Below are positions 36,244 through 46,600 of a stretch of 64,000 nucleotides of DNA, in pieces. A program made the position numbers and the translations under genes. Positions within the stretch are counted from its first letter, which is position 1, and each line of letters starts with the position of its first letter. The notes beneath the pieces are model-generated. The model did no database searches. It was not told where the DNA came from and worked only from the letters and a program-made list of their open reading frames with translations. Source of the DNA: Lachnospiraceae bacterium (GTDB taxonomy: Bacteria > Bacillota > Clostridia > Lachnospirales > Lachnospiraceae). The DNA lies in contig CAJTFX010000005.1 in NCBI GenBank assembly GCA_910575555.1, forward strand, positions 186,001 to 250,000, read 5' to 3'.

Positions 36244-37941
36244 ATGGAAAAATATATGATCATTGACGGCGAACGGGTATCTTTTGCCGATGAAAAAAAT
36301 ATTCTTGCCGTTATTCGGAAGGCAGGAATTATTTTGCCGACTTTTTGTTATTATTCAGATCTCTCTATTTACGGCGCATGCCGGATGTGCGTGGTGGAGG
36401 ATCAATGGGGCGGCATTATCGCTTCCTGCTCCACGCCCCCCAAACACCAGATGGAAATCCGTACCAATACGCCTCAGCTTTATTATCATAGAAAGCGGAT
36501 TTTGGAGCTGCTGCTGGCGGCTCACTGCAGGGACTGCACCACCTGCGAGAAAAACGGCAAGTGCAAGCTGCAGGAACTGGCAACCAGGTTCGGGATTCCC
36601 GGGGTAAGATTTGAAAATACCAATCCCATCCGGCCCATTGACACATCCTCCAAAGCCATAGTCCGCAATCCCAACAAATGCATTCTCTGCGGCGACTGTG
36701 TGCGGGTATGCAGCGAAATTCAGCATGTGGGAGCCATTGATTTTGCCCACCGGGGTTCCAAAATGGAGATTTCCACTGCATTCGGCAGGGATATTGCGGA
36801 TACCAACTGCGTAAGCTGCGGCCAGTGTGCGGCAGTCTGCCCCACAGGAGCCATTACCATTAAGCGTGACAGCCATGATGTGTGGGAGGCGATTCACAAT
36901 CCAAAGAAGCGGGTGGTTGTGCAGATTGCACCGGCAGTCCGTGTGGCAATCGGTGAGGCTTACGGCTATGAGCCGGGGGAAAATACCATAGGAAAACTGG
37001 TGGCCTCCCTGCGGAAACTGGGCATAGACGCTATTTTTGACACCTCCGTGGGCGCAGACCTTACCATTATGGAAGAATCGGAGGAGTTACTGGAGGCCCT
37101 GGAGGAGAAAGACCGGAAATATCCGCTGTTTACCTCCTGCTGCCCCGGATGGATTCGCTTTGTGGAAACTCAGTATCCCCATCTGATGCAGTATGTGTCC
37201 ACCTCCAAATCTCCCATGGAGATGTTCGGCGCAGTTATTAAGGAATACTACCGGAAACAGGACAAAAAAGAAGGAAAAGAGACGGTATCTGTGGCAATTA
37301 TGCCCTGTACGGCCAAAAAATTCGAAGCTTCCAGAGAAGAATTTAAGCGGAAAGGCATACCAGATGTGGATTATGTGCTGACCTCTGAAGAGGTGATTAC
37401 CATGCTGCAGGAAATCGGTATCCGTTTTGACCGTTTAGAGCCGGAAGCATATGATATGCCGTTTTCTATTTTTTCTGGCGCAGGAGTGATTTTCGGTGCA
37501 ACCGGCGGAGTGACAGAAGCAGCAGTGCGGCGGGTGGTGGAAGATAAGAGCCCTAAAGCGTTGAAGGAGATTGAATTTATCGGCGCCCGCGGCATGGAAG
37601 GAGTCAAAATCTGTGAGCTTCCCTTTGGAGAACGGCAGATAAGGATTGCCGTAGTCAGCGGCCTTGGCAATGCGGATCACCTGCTGCAGAAAATAGAAAG
37701 CGGTGAGGAGCATTTTGATTTTGTGGAAGTGATGGCCTGTCCGGGAGGATGTGTGGCCGGAGCAGGTCAGCCCTTTGCCCGTTCCACTGAGAAACGGATG
37801 CGCGCGGAAGGCCTTTATAAGAATGACAAGGCTATGCAGATTAAACGCAGCGAAGAAAATCCGTTGGTGGAAAGCCTTTACAAAGATTTGCTGAAAAACC
37901 GGGAGCATGATCTTCTGCATGTGGATTACCTGCATAAATAG
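36244..37941 (+). CDS. hydA: [FeFe]-hydrogenase catalytic subunit
   Basis: A 565-residue enzyme that makes or oxidises H2. The N-terminal [2Fe-2S] domain has CYYSDLSIYGACRMC. A His-Cys cluster follows (HCRDCTTCEKNGKC), then two [4Fe-4S] clusters (CILCGDCVRVC and CVSCGQCAAVCPTGAI). The H-cluster signatures are all intact: TSCCPGW, MPCTAKKFEA and MACPGGCVAGAGQP. With HydB and HydC it should couple NADH and ferredoxin to H2. ATG 36244 follows AGGAGG. A strong hairpin terminator follows the gene. Confidence 0.96.
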   Translation: MEKYMIIDGERVSFADEKNILAVIRKAGIILPTFCYYSDLSIYGACRMCVVEDQWGGIIASCSTPPKHQMEIRTNTPQLYYHRKRILELLLAAHCRDCTTCEKNGKCKLQELATRFGIPGVRFENTNPIRPIDTSSKAIVRNPNKCILCGDCVRVCSEIQHVGAIDFAHRGSKMEISTAFGRDIADTNCVSCGQCAAVCPTGAITIKRDSHDVWEAIHNPKKRVVVQIAPAVRVAIGEAYGYEPGENTIGKLVASLRKLGIDAIFDTSVGADLTIMEESEELLEALEEKDRKYPLFTSCCPGWIRFVETQYPHLMQYVSTSKSPMEMFGAVIKEYYRKQDKKEGKETVSVAIMPCTAKKFEASREEFKRKGIPDVDYVLTSEEVITMLQEIGIRFDRLEPEAYDMPFSIFSGAGVIFGATGGVTEAAVRRVVEDKSPKALKEIEFIGARGMEGVKICELPFGERQIRIAVVSGLGNADHLLQKIESGEEHFDFVEVMACPGGCVAGAGQPFARSTEKRMRAEGLYKNDKAMQIKRSEENPLVESLYKDLLKNREHDLLHVDYLHK

Positions 37942-37993
37942 GGACAGAGCGGTCAGGGTTTTATAAATTTTATACCGAAGTAAAACAGGGGCT

Positions 37994-38080
37994 GTCGGAA
38001 AACAGGATTTATACACAATATATAGCTGCAAGTTTTTAGAAGCCGCAGCTATATATTGTGAAAAATTGCTGTTTCCCGAC
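37994..38080. terminator. Long composite hairpin, bidirectional terminator
   Basis: The outer arms GTCGGAAAACAG (37994-38005) and CTGTTTCCCGAC (38069-38080) pair with one mismatch. The inner arms 38014-38029 and 38045-38060 form a perfect 16-bp stem with a 15-base loop. It separates the convergent hydA and DUF4097 genes. The outer arms match those of the inverted repeat at 12671-12761. Confidence 0.75.
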
Positions 38081-38106
38081 ATTCCCTTGTTTTATTACGC
38101 CGGCAG

Positions 38107-39279
38107 TTATTTTATGGTAATATTTCCGCTTTCACATTGAACAGAAATACTGCGGGCGTTCTGACTGTCCTGCTTTTGATAATGAGTTGCGCCGTCTTCG
38201 TTTTCTTCTATCTTTTTCCCATTCACTTGAATGGTTCCGTATTCTGCATCCAGATCATAATTGAAATCCGCTGCTTGTTCAGCCAGCTTCAGGGTTACGT
38301 TTCCGTATTCGGAGCAGGCGTTTATCTGTTCCGGAACTGCCTGCTTCAGAGTCAGATTGCCGGATTCCATAGAAAAATAGCTGTTTTTTGCTTGGAAGCT
38401 GTCAATGGTACAATTTCCATAACTGGCATTTGCAAAGAACGCATCCGCCGTCAGAGAAGAAATTTCCAGATCGCCGGATTCCAGAGAAAATGTGCCTTTT
38501 TCTGCCTGGAAACTTTCAACGGTACAAGTTCCGTACATGGAATTTACAGAATAATTCCCTCCGGTCAGGGAAGAAATTTTCAGATTGCCGGATTCCAGGT
38601 TAAAATTTCCTATTTCAGAAACGGAAACGGTATCGCCGGTATAATCTCCATAAGAAGCGGAGAGGGTCAAACGGCCGCAGGTGACGGTTTCTGCATTAAT
38701 ATTGCCGGATTCGGAAGCAATTTCCAGAGTATCTCCGGTAAATGCTCCAAGGGTCAGATTTCCGTATGTCAGGAATAAATCGGCTTTTTTAGCATTGAGT
38801 TGATCAATTTCCAGGTTTCCGCTTTCTATGGACATGTGTATTAGATCGAAATACTGTTCTTTGGGGACGTAGAGATTCATGTAAAAGGGCTCCTGGTATA
38901 CCGGCTTATGAAACAAATCCAGGGAAATACGATAGGGGTTTTGCATCTTGCCTTCCTGGAAATGAAATTTCCCCTCGGATACGCCGTAATCCGGTTTGCT
39001 GCATTTGCCGTCCAGGCTGTACTCCAGATAAAAGCCGTCAGAGGGCAGAATGGATACATCAGCATAATTTAAGCAGATGGAAATTTCCGAGAAATCTTCC
39101 AGTTTTGTTTTTTCCAGAATGTGAGGCTCCGGGTATTTTTCTCTGCGGGGGGAATCCCTGCGGGCAGAAGCCGGGGAATCATTTTGGATTCCGGACGCGA
39201 TGATGATGCCGGAGCACAGAATGCCGGAAAAAATGGCAATGCCAATTAGAATGAACAGAAATTTGTTGTGGTTTTTCAT
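38107..39279 (-). CDS. DUF4097-type beta-repeat surface protein
   Basis: A 390-residue protein with one N-terminal membrane anchor (FLFILIGIAIFSGILCSGIII). The outside region is built of repeated beta-strand units, e.g. FNLESGNLKISSLTGGN, TFSLESGDLEISSLTAD and YFSMESGNLTLKQ, with SMYGT/ASYGN/SEYGN turns between. This is the right-handed beta-helix pattern of DUF4097/DUF4098 proteins; the function is not established, though relatives occur with envelope-stress genes. ATG 39279 has AGGAGG 7 bp upstream. It is monocistronic. Confidence 0.8.
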   Translation of the reverse strand: MKNHNKFLFILIGIAIFSGILCSGIIIASGIQNDSPASARRDSPRREKYPEPHILEKTKLEDFSEISICLNYADVSILPSDGFYLEYSLDGKCSKPDYGVSEGKFHFQEGKMQNPYRISLDLFHKPVYQEPFYMNLYVPKEQYFDLIHMSIESGNLEIDQLNAKKADLFLTYGNLTLGAFTGDTLEIASESGNINAETVTCGRLTLSASYGDYTGDTVSVSEIGNFNLESGNLKISSLTGGNYSVNSMYGTCTVESFQAEKGTFSLESGDLEISSLTADAFFANASYGNCTIDSFQAKNSYFSMESGNLTLKQAVPEQINACSEYGNVTLKLAEQAADFNYDLDAEYGTIQVNGKKIEENEDGATHYQKQDSQNARSISVQCESGNITIK

Positions 39280-39557
39280 AACATATCCTCCTTTGCGAAT
39301 GGTTTTACTCTGTCTGATCATTAAAACGATTGGCAGGGGAGAATGACTTCAGGATGGGGAAGAAGTTTTGCTACGGCATGCGAAAAGCAAAAATACGTTT
39401 TATGCATATAATTTATTATACCCTCAGGATAATATAGAACCATTTTTTTCAGAGGGATAGTAAAAGGTTTGGCAAGTGTTGCTGTTCGCGCAGAATTGGT
39501 AAACAGTAACCGAAGCGTATTATGGCTGGAAACCGAGTATGAATGGGGTGATTATCA

Positions 39558-40346
39558 TTGAATAATTTTAATTATAACTGGATGTTCAATCCGCCGAATT
39601 TGTTTTGCAGAGGAAGGAATTGTCAGAGGAATTGTTGTCAAGAACATGTAGAAGCCGACGTCCCGTGCTGTAGAGAAATGCGGGAAGAAGCCGGCGCTCC
39701 GTGCTGTGGGGAAATACATGTAGAAGCCGACGTTCCGTGCTGTGGGAAAATATGCGGAGAGCCTGGCCCCCAGGGCCCGAGGGGAAAACCCGGGCCGCCG
39801 GGCTGTGCAGGAGAACGGGGAGAAACTGGCCCGCAGGGAGTTACAGGCCCGCAGGGCCCGCAAGGGGCAACAGGGCCCCAGGGACCCAGAGGAGAACCCG
39901 GGGCGCGCGGCCCGCAAGGGCCGCCTGGATATCCGCAGAACAGTATATTTGCATCATTTTTAGGACAGGAGCTGATATTGCCGGAAAACGGAAATCTTCC
40001 CCTTAAAACGGACATATCAGATATTACTCAAAATATATCTCTGTGCAACGGTTATTCCGTATCGCTGACGCCTGGATGTTATACAATCTGGTATTATATC
40101 TCTGCGGCAGTTAAAAAGCACGGGATGATTCAGCTGACGCCAGTATTAAATGACTGTGCTCAGACGGTATTTCGCACATATGCAGAGACTGCAAAACGGA
40201 AGGAAACACTAGTGGTATCAAGATGTTTTATTATTGAAATACCTTGTGCATCTACCCTGTGCTTTGCATGGAATTCTTCGGCAGGCGCGGCCAGAATTAA
40301 TATGAATTTATGTATAGAAAAGCTTGGCAGGCAATCATTTGATTAG
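39558..40346 (+). CDS. Collagen-like protein with Cys-rich N-terminal repeats
   Basis: A 262-residue protein in three parts. Residues about 15-70 contain repeated Cys pairs: [22 protein letters not shown] and [11 protein letters not shown], a unit of about 16 residues. Residues about 72-125 are 18 Gly-X-Y triplets ([13 protein letters not shown] and so on). The C-terminal globular domain (about 130-260) resembles trimerising heads of BclA-like proteins. There is no signal peptide, as in exosporium proteins that are assembled in the mother cell. The start is TTG with GGGGTGA 6 bp upstream. It is 15 bp before a glycosyltransferase gene. Confidence 0.85.
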   Translation: MNNFNYNWMFNPPNLFCRGRNCQRNCCQEHVEADVPCCREMREEAGAPCCGEIHVEADVPCCGKICGEPGPQGPRGKPGPPGCAGERGETGPQGVTGPQGPQGATGPQGPRGEPGARGPQGPPGYPQNSIFASFLGQELILPENGNLPLKTDISDITQNISLCNGYSVSLTPGCYTIWYYISAAVKKHGMIQLTPVLNDCAQTVFRTYAETAKRKETLVVSRCFIIEIPCASTLCFAWNSSAGAARINMNLCIEKLGRQSFD

Positions 40347-40361
40347 GAGGGAGGTTTCAAT

Positions 40362-41438
40362 ATGCCGACAATAAGTCTTTGTATGATTGTTAAAGATGAG
40401 GAGATGCATATTGCCCGGTGTCTTGAAAGTGTGGCGGATCTGGTAGATGAAATTATTGTTGTAGACACTGGCTCTTCGGATAGGACCGTAGAAATCGCGT
40501 CTCAATATACAACAAACATATATTTTTATCCTTGGCGGGAGGATTTTTCTGAAGCCAGGAACTATTCTTTTTCAAAGGCGTCGATGGAGTTCTGTATGTG
40601 GATGGACGCCGACGATATACTGGAGGAAACGGAAAAGGATAAATTTCTGCAGTTAAAGCAGACGCTGTCATCGGATGTTGATATGGTCATGATGAAATAT
40701 AATACTGCTTTTGATGAGGACGGGAAGCCTTCTTTTTCATATTTTAGGGAAAGATGGATTAGAAATTGTTCCGAGTACCGTTGGGTTGGCGCAGTTCATG
40801 AAGTAATATCTCCAAGCGGAAACATTGTGTATTCTGATATTGCAGTTTCCCACAAAAAAATAAACGCAGGCGATCCGGATCGGAATCTTAAGATATACCA
40901 AAAGGCGTTGGCAGAAGGAAAAACGTTAGAGCCGCGGCAGCAATATTATTATGGACGCGAATTATATTATCACAAACAATATGAAGAAGCTGTTTCTGTG
41001 CTGGAACAATTCCTGCTTTCGGAAGAAGGATGGATTGAAAATAAAATAGAGGCGTGCGCCGTCTGCGCAAACTGTTATTATGGCTTGGGACAGGAAAAAT
41101 CTGCATTAAATTCTCTTCTGCGCAGTATGAGCTTTGACTTGCCGAGAGCGGAATTGTGCTGTGAAATCGGAAAATACTTTTTGGAGCATGGGAATTACCA
41201 TACTGCGGTTTATTGGTATGAAACTGCTTTAAGCAGGCCAGGAAATGAATGTTCAGGCGGGTTTATCCTTTTAGACTGTTATGATTATATTCCTTATATG
41301 CAGTTATGCGTATGCTATGATAAAATGGGAGACCGGAAGAAGGCAAAAGAATACAATGAAAAAGCAGGAGCTTGTAAACCATATGCTAAAGCGTATTTGT
41401 ATAACAAACAGTATTTTGACAGTTTGGGGGTATGTTAG
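40362..41438 (+). CDS. Family 2 glycosyltransferase with TPR-like C-terminus
   Basis: A 358-residue enzyme. The GT2 N-terminal domain shows SLCMIVKDEEMHIARCLESV, VDTGSSDRTVEIA and the metal-binding MWMDADDIL. From about 200 on, the protein is helical with TPR-like pairs (YYGRELYYHKQYEEAVSVLEQ). It is placed between two collagen-like genes, like sgtA beside bclA in Clostridioides difficile, so it may glycosylate Thr/Ser in the Gly-X-Thr repeats. That link is inferred from position only. AGGAGG precedes the ATG. Confidence 0.88.
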   Translation: MPTISLCMIVKDEEMHIARCLESVADLVDEIIVVDTGSSDRTVEIASQYTTNIYFYPWREDFSEARNYSFSKASMEFCMWMDADDILEETEKDKFLQLKQTLSSDVDMVMMKYNTAFDEDGKPSFSYFRERWIRNCSEYRWVGAVHEVISPSGNIVYSDIAVSHKKINAGDPDRNLKIYQKALAEGKTLEPRQQYYYGRELYYHKQYEEAVSVLEQFLLSEEGWIENKIEACAVCANCYYGLGQEKSALNSLLRSMSFDLPRAELCCEIGKYFLEHGNYHTAVYWYETALSRPGNECSGGFILLDCYDYIPYMQLCVCYDKMGDRKKAKEYNEKAGACKPYAKAYLYNKQYFDSLGVC

Positions 41439-41544
41439 TACAGCGAACAATCTATATTTCGATGCACAGGAACTGCCGGATTGCCCTTTATGTTTGAGTT
41501 TGAAGTATATTTCTAATATATTCTGAATCCTTCTAAAATATGTA

Positions 41545-41572
41545 ACCTTTTTTGTGGAGTGAACATAAAATA
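41545..41572 (+). promoter_or_regulatory. Candidate sigma-K-type promoter of the second collagen-like gene
   Basis: AC at 41545-41546 and CATAAAATA at 41564-41572 are 17 bp apart, matching the mother-cell sigma-K pattern AC-N16/17-CATANNNTA. It lies 62 bp upstream of the ATG. If real, it would tie the gene to late sporulation. Confidence 0.4.
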
Positions 41573-41633
41573 TTTGTAGAAAAAAACATTTTTATGTATT
41601 TTTTTCAAATAATTTGGAAAGGAATTGGATGAT

Positions 41634-42974
41634 ATGGATAATAAAAATTTGTGTAATAGCTGTCAGAATCAATGTCATTATTCCTGCTGTGAACGCGGGC
41701 CGGCAGGTCCTAAGGGAGATCAGGGCCCCATGGGCCCCCAGGGAATCAAAGGCGATATGGGATGTCCCGGACCAAAAGGCGACAGGGGAGATCAGGGCCC
41801 TATGGGCCCCCAGGGAATTCCCGGCGTTCCCGGAGCAAGAGGTCCCAGGGGAAACACAGGGCCTGTAGGCCCTACTGGAAATACGGGTCCGAGAGGTTGT
41901 GCAGGTCCGAGAGGTTACGCAGGTCCGCAGGGGCTTCAGGGAATTCAGGGAGTCCGCGGTGATATCGGGCCGAAAGGCGATCCAGGCTGCGAAGGTCCCC
42001 AGGGAGATATCGGTCCGGTAGGACCTGCAGGCCCCACAGGCCCGGCAGGACCTGCAGGTCCGCAAGGAGATGTGGGGCTCCAGGGCCCCAGAGGTATTCC
42101 AGGTCCGACAGGAGCCACCGGGGCAACCGGCCCGATGGGTCCGCAAGGCGTAACTGGTCCGCAAGGGATTCAGGGCGCCACAGGTCCGGATGGTGTTCAG
42201 GGTCCGAAAGGCTGTCCGGGAGATGATGGTCCAACCGGTCCGACAGGCCCAACGGGAGCCACGGGAGCAGACGGAGCGCCGGGAGCCACAGGAGCAACGG
42301 GAGCAGATGGAGCGCCGGGAGCCACGGGAGCAGATGGAGCGCCGGGAGCCACAGGAGCCACGGGAGCAGATGGAGCACCAGGAGCAACGGGAGCCACAGG
42401 AGCAGACGGAGCCACGGGGGCCACAGGAGCAACGGGAGCCACAGGAGTTGCAGGCACAGGAGCTGTTATTCCTTTTGCGTCGGGGCTTCCGGTTTCTTTG
42501 ACGACAATTGCCGGAGGGCTTGCAGGAATTCCTGCTTTTGTTGGTTTTGGAAGCAGTGCGCAGGGGCTTACGCTTTTGGGCTCAACCATTGATATTACAA
42601 ATGCCGGCGGAACACTTTCTAACTTTGCATTTCAGGTTCCCCGCGACGGTATTATCACTTCGTTCAGCGCATTTTTCAGCACTACGGTAGGTTTGTCCTT
42701 AATAGGTTCTACTGTTACAATAAGAGCGCAGATTTATCAGTCTGCAACGCCGAATAATGTTTTTTCTCCGATTGCAGGAACACAGATCAATCTGACGCCG
42801 TCGCTTTCCGGAATTATATCCATTGGCACGCTGCTGAATGGCGCGCTTACAGGACTTAATATTCCTGTAACGGCTCAAACTCGGCTGATGCTGGTATTTT
42901 CAGCGACGGCCAGCGGAGTGACTTTGCTCAATACAGTTGCAGGATATGCAAGCGCCGGTTTAAGTATCAATTAA
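41634..42974 (+). CDS. BclA-like collagen-repeat glycoprotein
   Basis: A 446-residue protein. A short Cys-rich head ([18 protein letters not shown]) precedes about 80 Gly-X-Y triplets (about 20-275). The first half is varied ([13 protein letters not shown]), the last part almost pure GAT/GAD/GAP repeats. The C-terminal domain ([17 protein letters not shown] ... SAGLSIN) matches the BclA C-terminal domain of exosporium filaments. No signal peptide is present. ATG 41634 is chosen; TTG 41625 is too near the AAAGGA site. A hairpin terminator follows at 43055. Confidence 0.9.
   Translation: MDNKNLCNSCQNQCHYSCCERGPAGPKGDQGPMGPQGIKGDMGCPGPKGDRGDQGPMGPQGIPGVPGARGPRGNTGPVGPTGNTGPRGCAGPRGYAGPQGLQGIQGVRGDIGPKGDPGCEGPQGDIGPVGPAGPTGPAGPAGPQGDVGLQGPRGIPGPTGATGATGPMGPQGVTGPQGIQGATGPDGVQGPKGCPGDDGPTGPTGPTGATGADGAPGATGATGADGAPGATGADGAPGATGATGADGAPGATGATGADGATGATGATGATGVAGTGAVIPFASGLPVSLTTIAGGLAGIPAFVGFGSSAQGLTLLGSTIDITNAGGTLSNFAFQVPRDGIITSFSAFFSTTVGLSLIGSTVTIRAQIYQSATPNNVFSPIAGTQINLTPSLSGIISIGTLLNGALTGLNIPVTAQTRLMLVFSATASGVTLLNTVAGYASAGLSIN
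42262..42450 (+). repeat. Tandem 9/18-bp repeats encoding GAT-GAD-GAP triplets
   Basis: Units such as GGAGCCACGGGAGCAGAC and GGAGCGCCGGGAGCCACA recur about ten times in frame. Near-identical DNA repeats of this kind commonly change copy number by slippage, giving filament-length variation in BclA-type proteins. Confidence 0.8.
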
Positions 42975-43054
42975 GCCGCATGAAAGGCATCTTGAATTGA
43001 TAAGAGAGCTTCGTAAGGAGTTTTAGAGTAGAGCATACAAAAGATAACAGATGT

Positions 43055-43100
43055 CCTGGTACCCATCATTTCCTGGATGAAGGGTACCAGGTTTAATTTT
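43055..43100 (+). terminator. Terminator of the collagen-like gene
   Basis: CCTGGTACCC (43055-43064) and GGGTACCAGG (43082-43091) form a perfect 10-bp stem followed by TTTAATTTT. It also lies just after the stop of the convergent GNAT gene. Confidence 0.8.
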
Positions 43101-43620
43101 GCTGAATCAGACGCTGAAAAGCAATGCGCGGACTTCCATCCTCCACATGGATCATTCCGCATTCCAGAAACCCGTTTTTTTCTAACAGATGCCGCATGAC
43201 AAAGTTGTTTTCATGGGTGTCAATTCTGAGATTTCCAATGAGAGTATTGCAGAAATTCAGGCATTCTGTCAGAATGCCTTTCTGACCGCCGGCGCTTGCG
43301 ATGCGGTGAATGACGCCGTAGGGAAGATCGTTGCTCCATCTGCCCTGTATGTTCCGGTAAGTGGGATCTTCTCCTATCTGGAAAGCAAATACCCCGGCAA
43401 TCTGCCGGGCGGAAGCTGTCAATCCTTCGGTATTTGCCTGCGGTTCGGTTTCTATCAGAAACAATCTGCCCAGTTCAATATCCTGCCGGATGGTTTCAGG
43501 CTCCGGTTTGTCCATTCCCCACTGCCCGGGATTGCCGTTTAATGCCATCTGCTTTCTTGCATAAGCATAGATGGGCAGGATATTTTCTAAATCATGATAC
43601 GATGCTTTTCTGATATACAT
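43093..43620 (-). CDS. GNAT-family acetyltransferase
   Basis: A 175-residue protein with the GNAT opening IRKASYHDLENILPIYAYAR and the closing LRIDTHENNFVMRHLLEKNGFLECG, typical of the family. The acetyl-CoA loop is less canonical (ASAGGQKGILTECLNFCN). The substrate is unknown. It starts 44 bp after the end of the large activase gene and is transcribed in the same direction, so it may be translated from that message. Only a weak AGGCGG site precedes the ATG. Confidence 0.78.
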   Translation of the reverse strand: MYIRKASYHDLENILPIYAYARKQMALNGNPGQWGMDKPEPETIRQDIELGRLFLIETEPQANTEGLTASARQIAGVFAFQIGEDPTYRNIQGRWSNDLPYGVIHRIASAGGQKGILTECLNFCNTLIGNLRIDTHENNFVMRHLLEKNGFLECGMIHVEDGSPRIAFQRLIQQN

Positions 43621-43664
43621 TGCAATATTCCGCCTTTCATTCGTTATTACAGAAAGAAATTCCC

Positions 43665-46600
43665 CTACGCCCTGCCAGGATGTTCCTTCGCCAGATTTTT
43701 CTGCGCCGTAGACAGCATCAGTTTAATCCGGTTTAACTGGTTTACTTCAGAAGCTCCCGGATCGTAGTCGATGGCTACAATATTGGCGTCGGGATACTGG
43801 TGCCGTATTTTCTTAATGACGCCTTTGCCCACTACATGGTTGGGCAGACAGCCGAAGGGCTGGGCGCATACAATGTTATTCGTGCCGGAGTGAATCAGTT
43901 CTAACATTTCTCCGGTCAGAAACCAGCCTTCCCCGGTCTGGTTTCCCTGGGATACGATGGGAGACGCATAGTCTGCCAGTGCATCAATCCGCGCAGGGGG
44001 GTCGAAGCGGCGGCTTCTTTCAAATTCTTTTCTTGCGGCGCTGCGCAGCTGCTCCAGAATCCGAATGCCCAGATTGGCAATTCTGGCGGCGGATTTTTTC
44101 TGTCCCAGTTTTTCCACACGGAAATTCTGATTATAGAAGCAGTAGAGCAGGAAGTCTGTCAAATCGGGGACTACCGCTTCTGCGCCCTCCGCTTCTAAAA
44201 GCTCCACCAGATAATTGTTGGCCGCAGGCAGGAATTTTACCAGAATTTCTCCCACAATGCCCACCCGGGGCTTTCGTTCTCCGGTGACTGGCAGCTGGTC
44301 AAAATCCCGGATGATTTCCCGGCAGTAGCGTTTGAAGGTTCTGTGGGAAAGAATTCTGGGGTGAGAGACAAATTCCATGCATTTCTGCTTCCATTTCTCA
44401 TGAAGGGCATTAGCTGCGCCCGGAACGGCCTCGTAAGGTCTGGTACGGTACAGGCAGCGCATGAAAATATCTCCGAAAATCAAAGCATACAGCCCTTTTT
44501 GCAGCAGGGGCAGGGTAAGCTTGAAGCCCGGGTTGGCCTCCAGTCCGCTTAAGTTTAAGGAAATCACCGGAATATCCGGGCAGCCGGCTTTTTCCAGGGC
44601 CCGGCGGATAAAGCCGATATAGTTGGAAGCCCTGCATCCGCCGCCGGTCTGGGTGATGACCACAGCGGTTTTCGTTAAATCATAATTTCCCGACAAGAGG
44701 GCCTCCATAATCTGCCCTACCACAATCAGGGAAGGGTAGCAGGCGTCATTGTTCACATATTTCAGCCCCATGTCCACAGCGCTTTTGCCCTGATTGCCCA
44801 GAACCACCATATTGTATCCGGCGGACTGGAAGGCGGGCTGCAGCAGTTCAAAGTGGATGGGAGACATCTGGGGGCAGAGGATGGTGTAGTGTCTGCGCAT
44901 TTCCTCTGTAAATACTACACGGTCAAAGGTGGAGGGCAGGACGGTGCGGCAGTTTTTCTGCTTCTCCTTCACCCGGAGAGCGGACAAAAGAGAGCGGATA
45001 CGGATTCTTGCGGCGCCCAGGTTATTTACTTCATCGATCTTCAGGCAGGTGTAAATTTTGCCGGATTTAGTCAGAATATCATTGACCTGGTCGGTGGTGA
45101 CGGCGTCCAGGCCGCAGCCGAAGGAATTTAACTGGATCAAATCCAGATCTTCCCTGATCTTGACAAAGTTTGCGGCGGCATAGAGCCTGGAATGGTACAT
45201 CCACTGATCCATCACAAGCAGGGGCCGTTCCACCTCCTTCAGATGGGAAACGGAATCCTCTGTCAGTACCGCAATGCCGTAGGAATTAATCAGCTCCGGA
45301 ATGCCGTGGTTAATTTCCGGGTCAATGTGGTAGGGCCGTCCGGCCAGGACAATTCCCCGGCGGCCGGTTTCTTCCATGTATTTCAGAGTTTCCTCCCCTT
45401 TGCGGCGGATGTCCTCCCGCATACGGGCCAGTTCCTGCCACCCGGCGTCTACCGCGGCCTGCGTTTCCTCCGGCGGAATGGAAAATTCCTGTAAAAACAG
45501 AGGCAGCAATTGTTCTGCCAGTGTTTCTTTGGAAGCAAAGGACAGAAAAGGATTGAGAAAACGCACCTTGCCGGAGGTAATTTCATCCACATTGTTCTTG
45601 ATATTTTCCGCGTAGGAGGTGACAATGGGGCAGTTAAAATGGTTGTTGGAATCCGGAAATTCATCCCGCTCATAGGGAATGCAGGGGTAGAAAATAAAGT
45701 CTGCCTGATGCTGAATCAGCCAGGATACATGTCCATGGGCCAGCTTTGCCGGATAACATTCCGATTCACTGGGAATGGATTCAATGCCCAGCTCGTAAAT
45801 CTTTCTGGTGGACTGGGGAGACAGCATCGTGCGGAATTTTAAAGTCTTAAAAAATACCGCCCAGAAAGGATAATTTTCGTACATGTTCAGCACCCTGGGA
45901 ATTCCCACGCTTCCCCGAAGGGCTTCTTCCTGGGAAAGAGGTTCGCAGGAAAACATGCAATTGTTTTTATATTCAAAGAGATTGGGGATCTGCTCTTTAT
46001 TTTTCTCTTTTCCCAGGCCCTTTTCGCAGCGGTTTCCGGTGATGAACTGACGGTTTCCGGTAAAACGGTTGATGGTCAGCAGGCAGTGGTTGGCGCAGCC
46101 CTGGCATCTGGTCAGTTTGGTGTCTGCTTTCAGGTTTTCAATTTCTTCGATGGGCAGCATGGTGGTGCGGGGATTATCCTCATAGCGTTCTTTTGCAATC
46201 AGCGCAGCTCCGAAAGCGCCCATAATTCCTGCAATGTCCGGACGGATGGCTTCACAGCCGGATATTTTTTCAAAGCTGCGCAGCACTGCGTCATTATAGA
46301 AGGTTCCGCCCTGGACTACAATATGTTTCCCCAGGTCTTTGGCGTCGGACACCTTGATTACCTTAAACAAGGCATTCTTGATGACAGAATAAGCAAGGCC
46401 GGCAGAGATATCGGATACTTCGGCGCCTTCTTTCTGGGCCTGCTTTACCTTGGAATTCATAAATACCGTGCAGCGCGTGCCCAGGTCAATGGGATGTCTG
46501 GCAAACAGAGCGGCCTGGGCAAAATCCTCCACAGAATAATTCAGGGATTTTGCAAAAGTTTCAATAAAAGAGCCGCAGCCGGAGGAGCAGGCTTCGTTTA

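Noticed and set aside
42262-42450. Possible CRISPR array
   Set aside because: The repeats are contiguous in-frame coding triplets with no spacers and no cas genes nearby.
41872-42589. Long alternative-frame ORFs in the collagen-like gene
   Set aside because: Gly-X-Y codon repeats keep several frames open; only the frame with head and BclA C-terminal domain is coherent.
42971-43162. 63-codon minus-strand frame overlapping the collagen gene end
   Set aside because: It overlaps the GNAT gene and terminator and lacks any recognisable feature.
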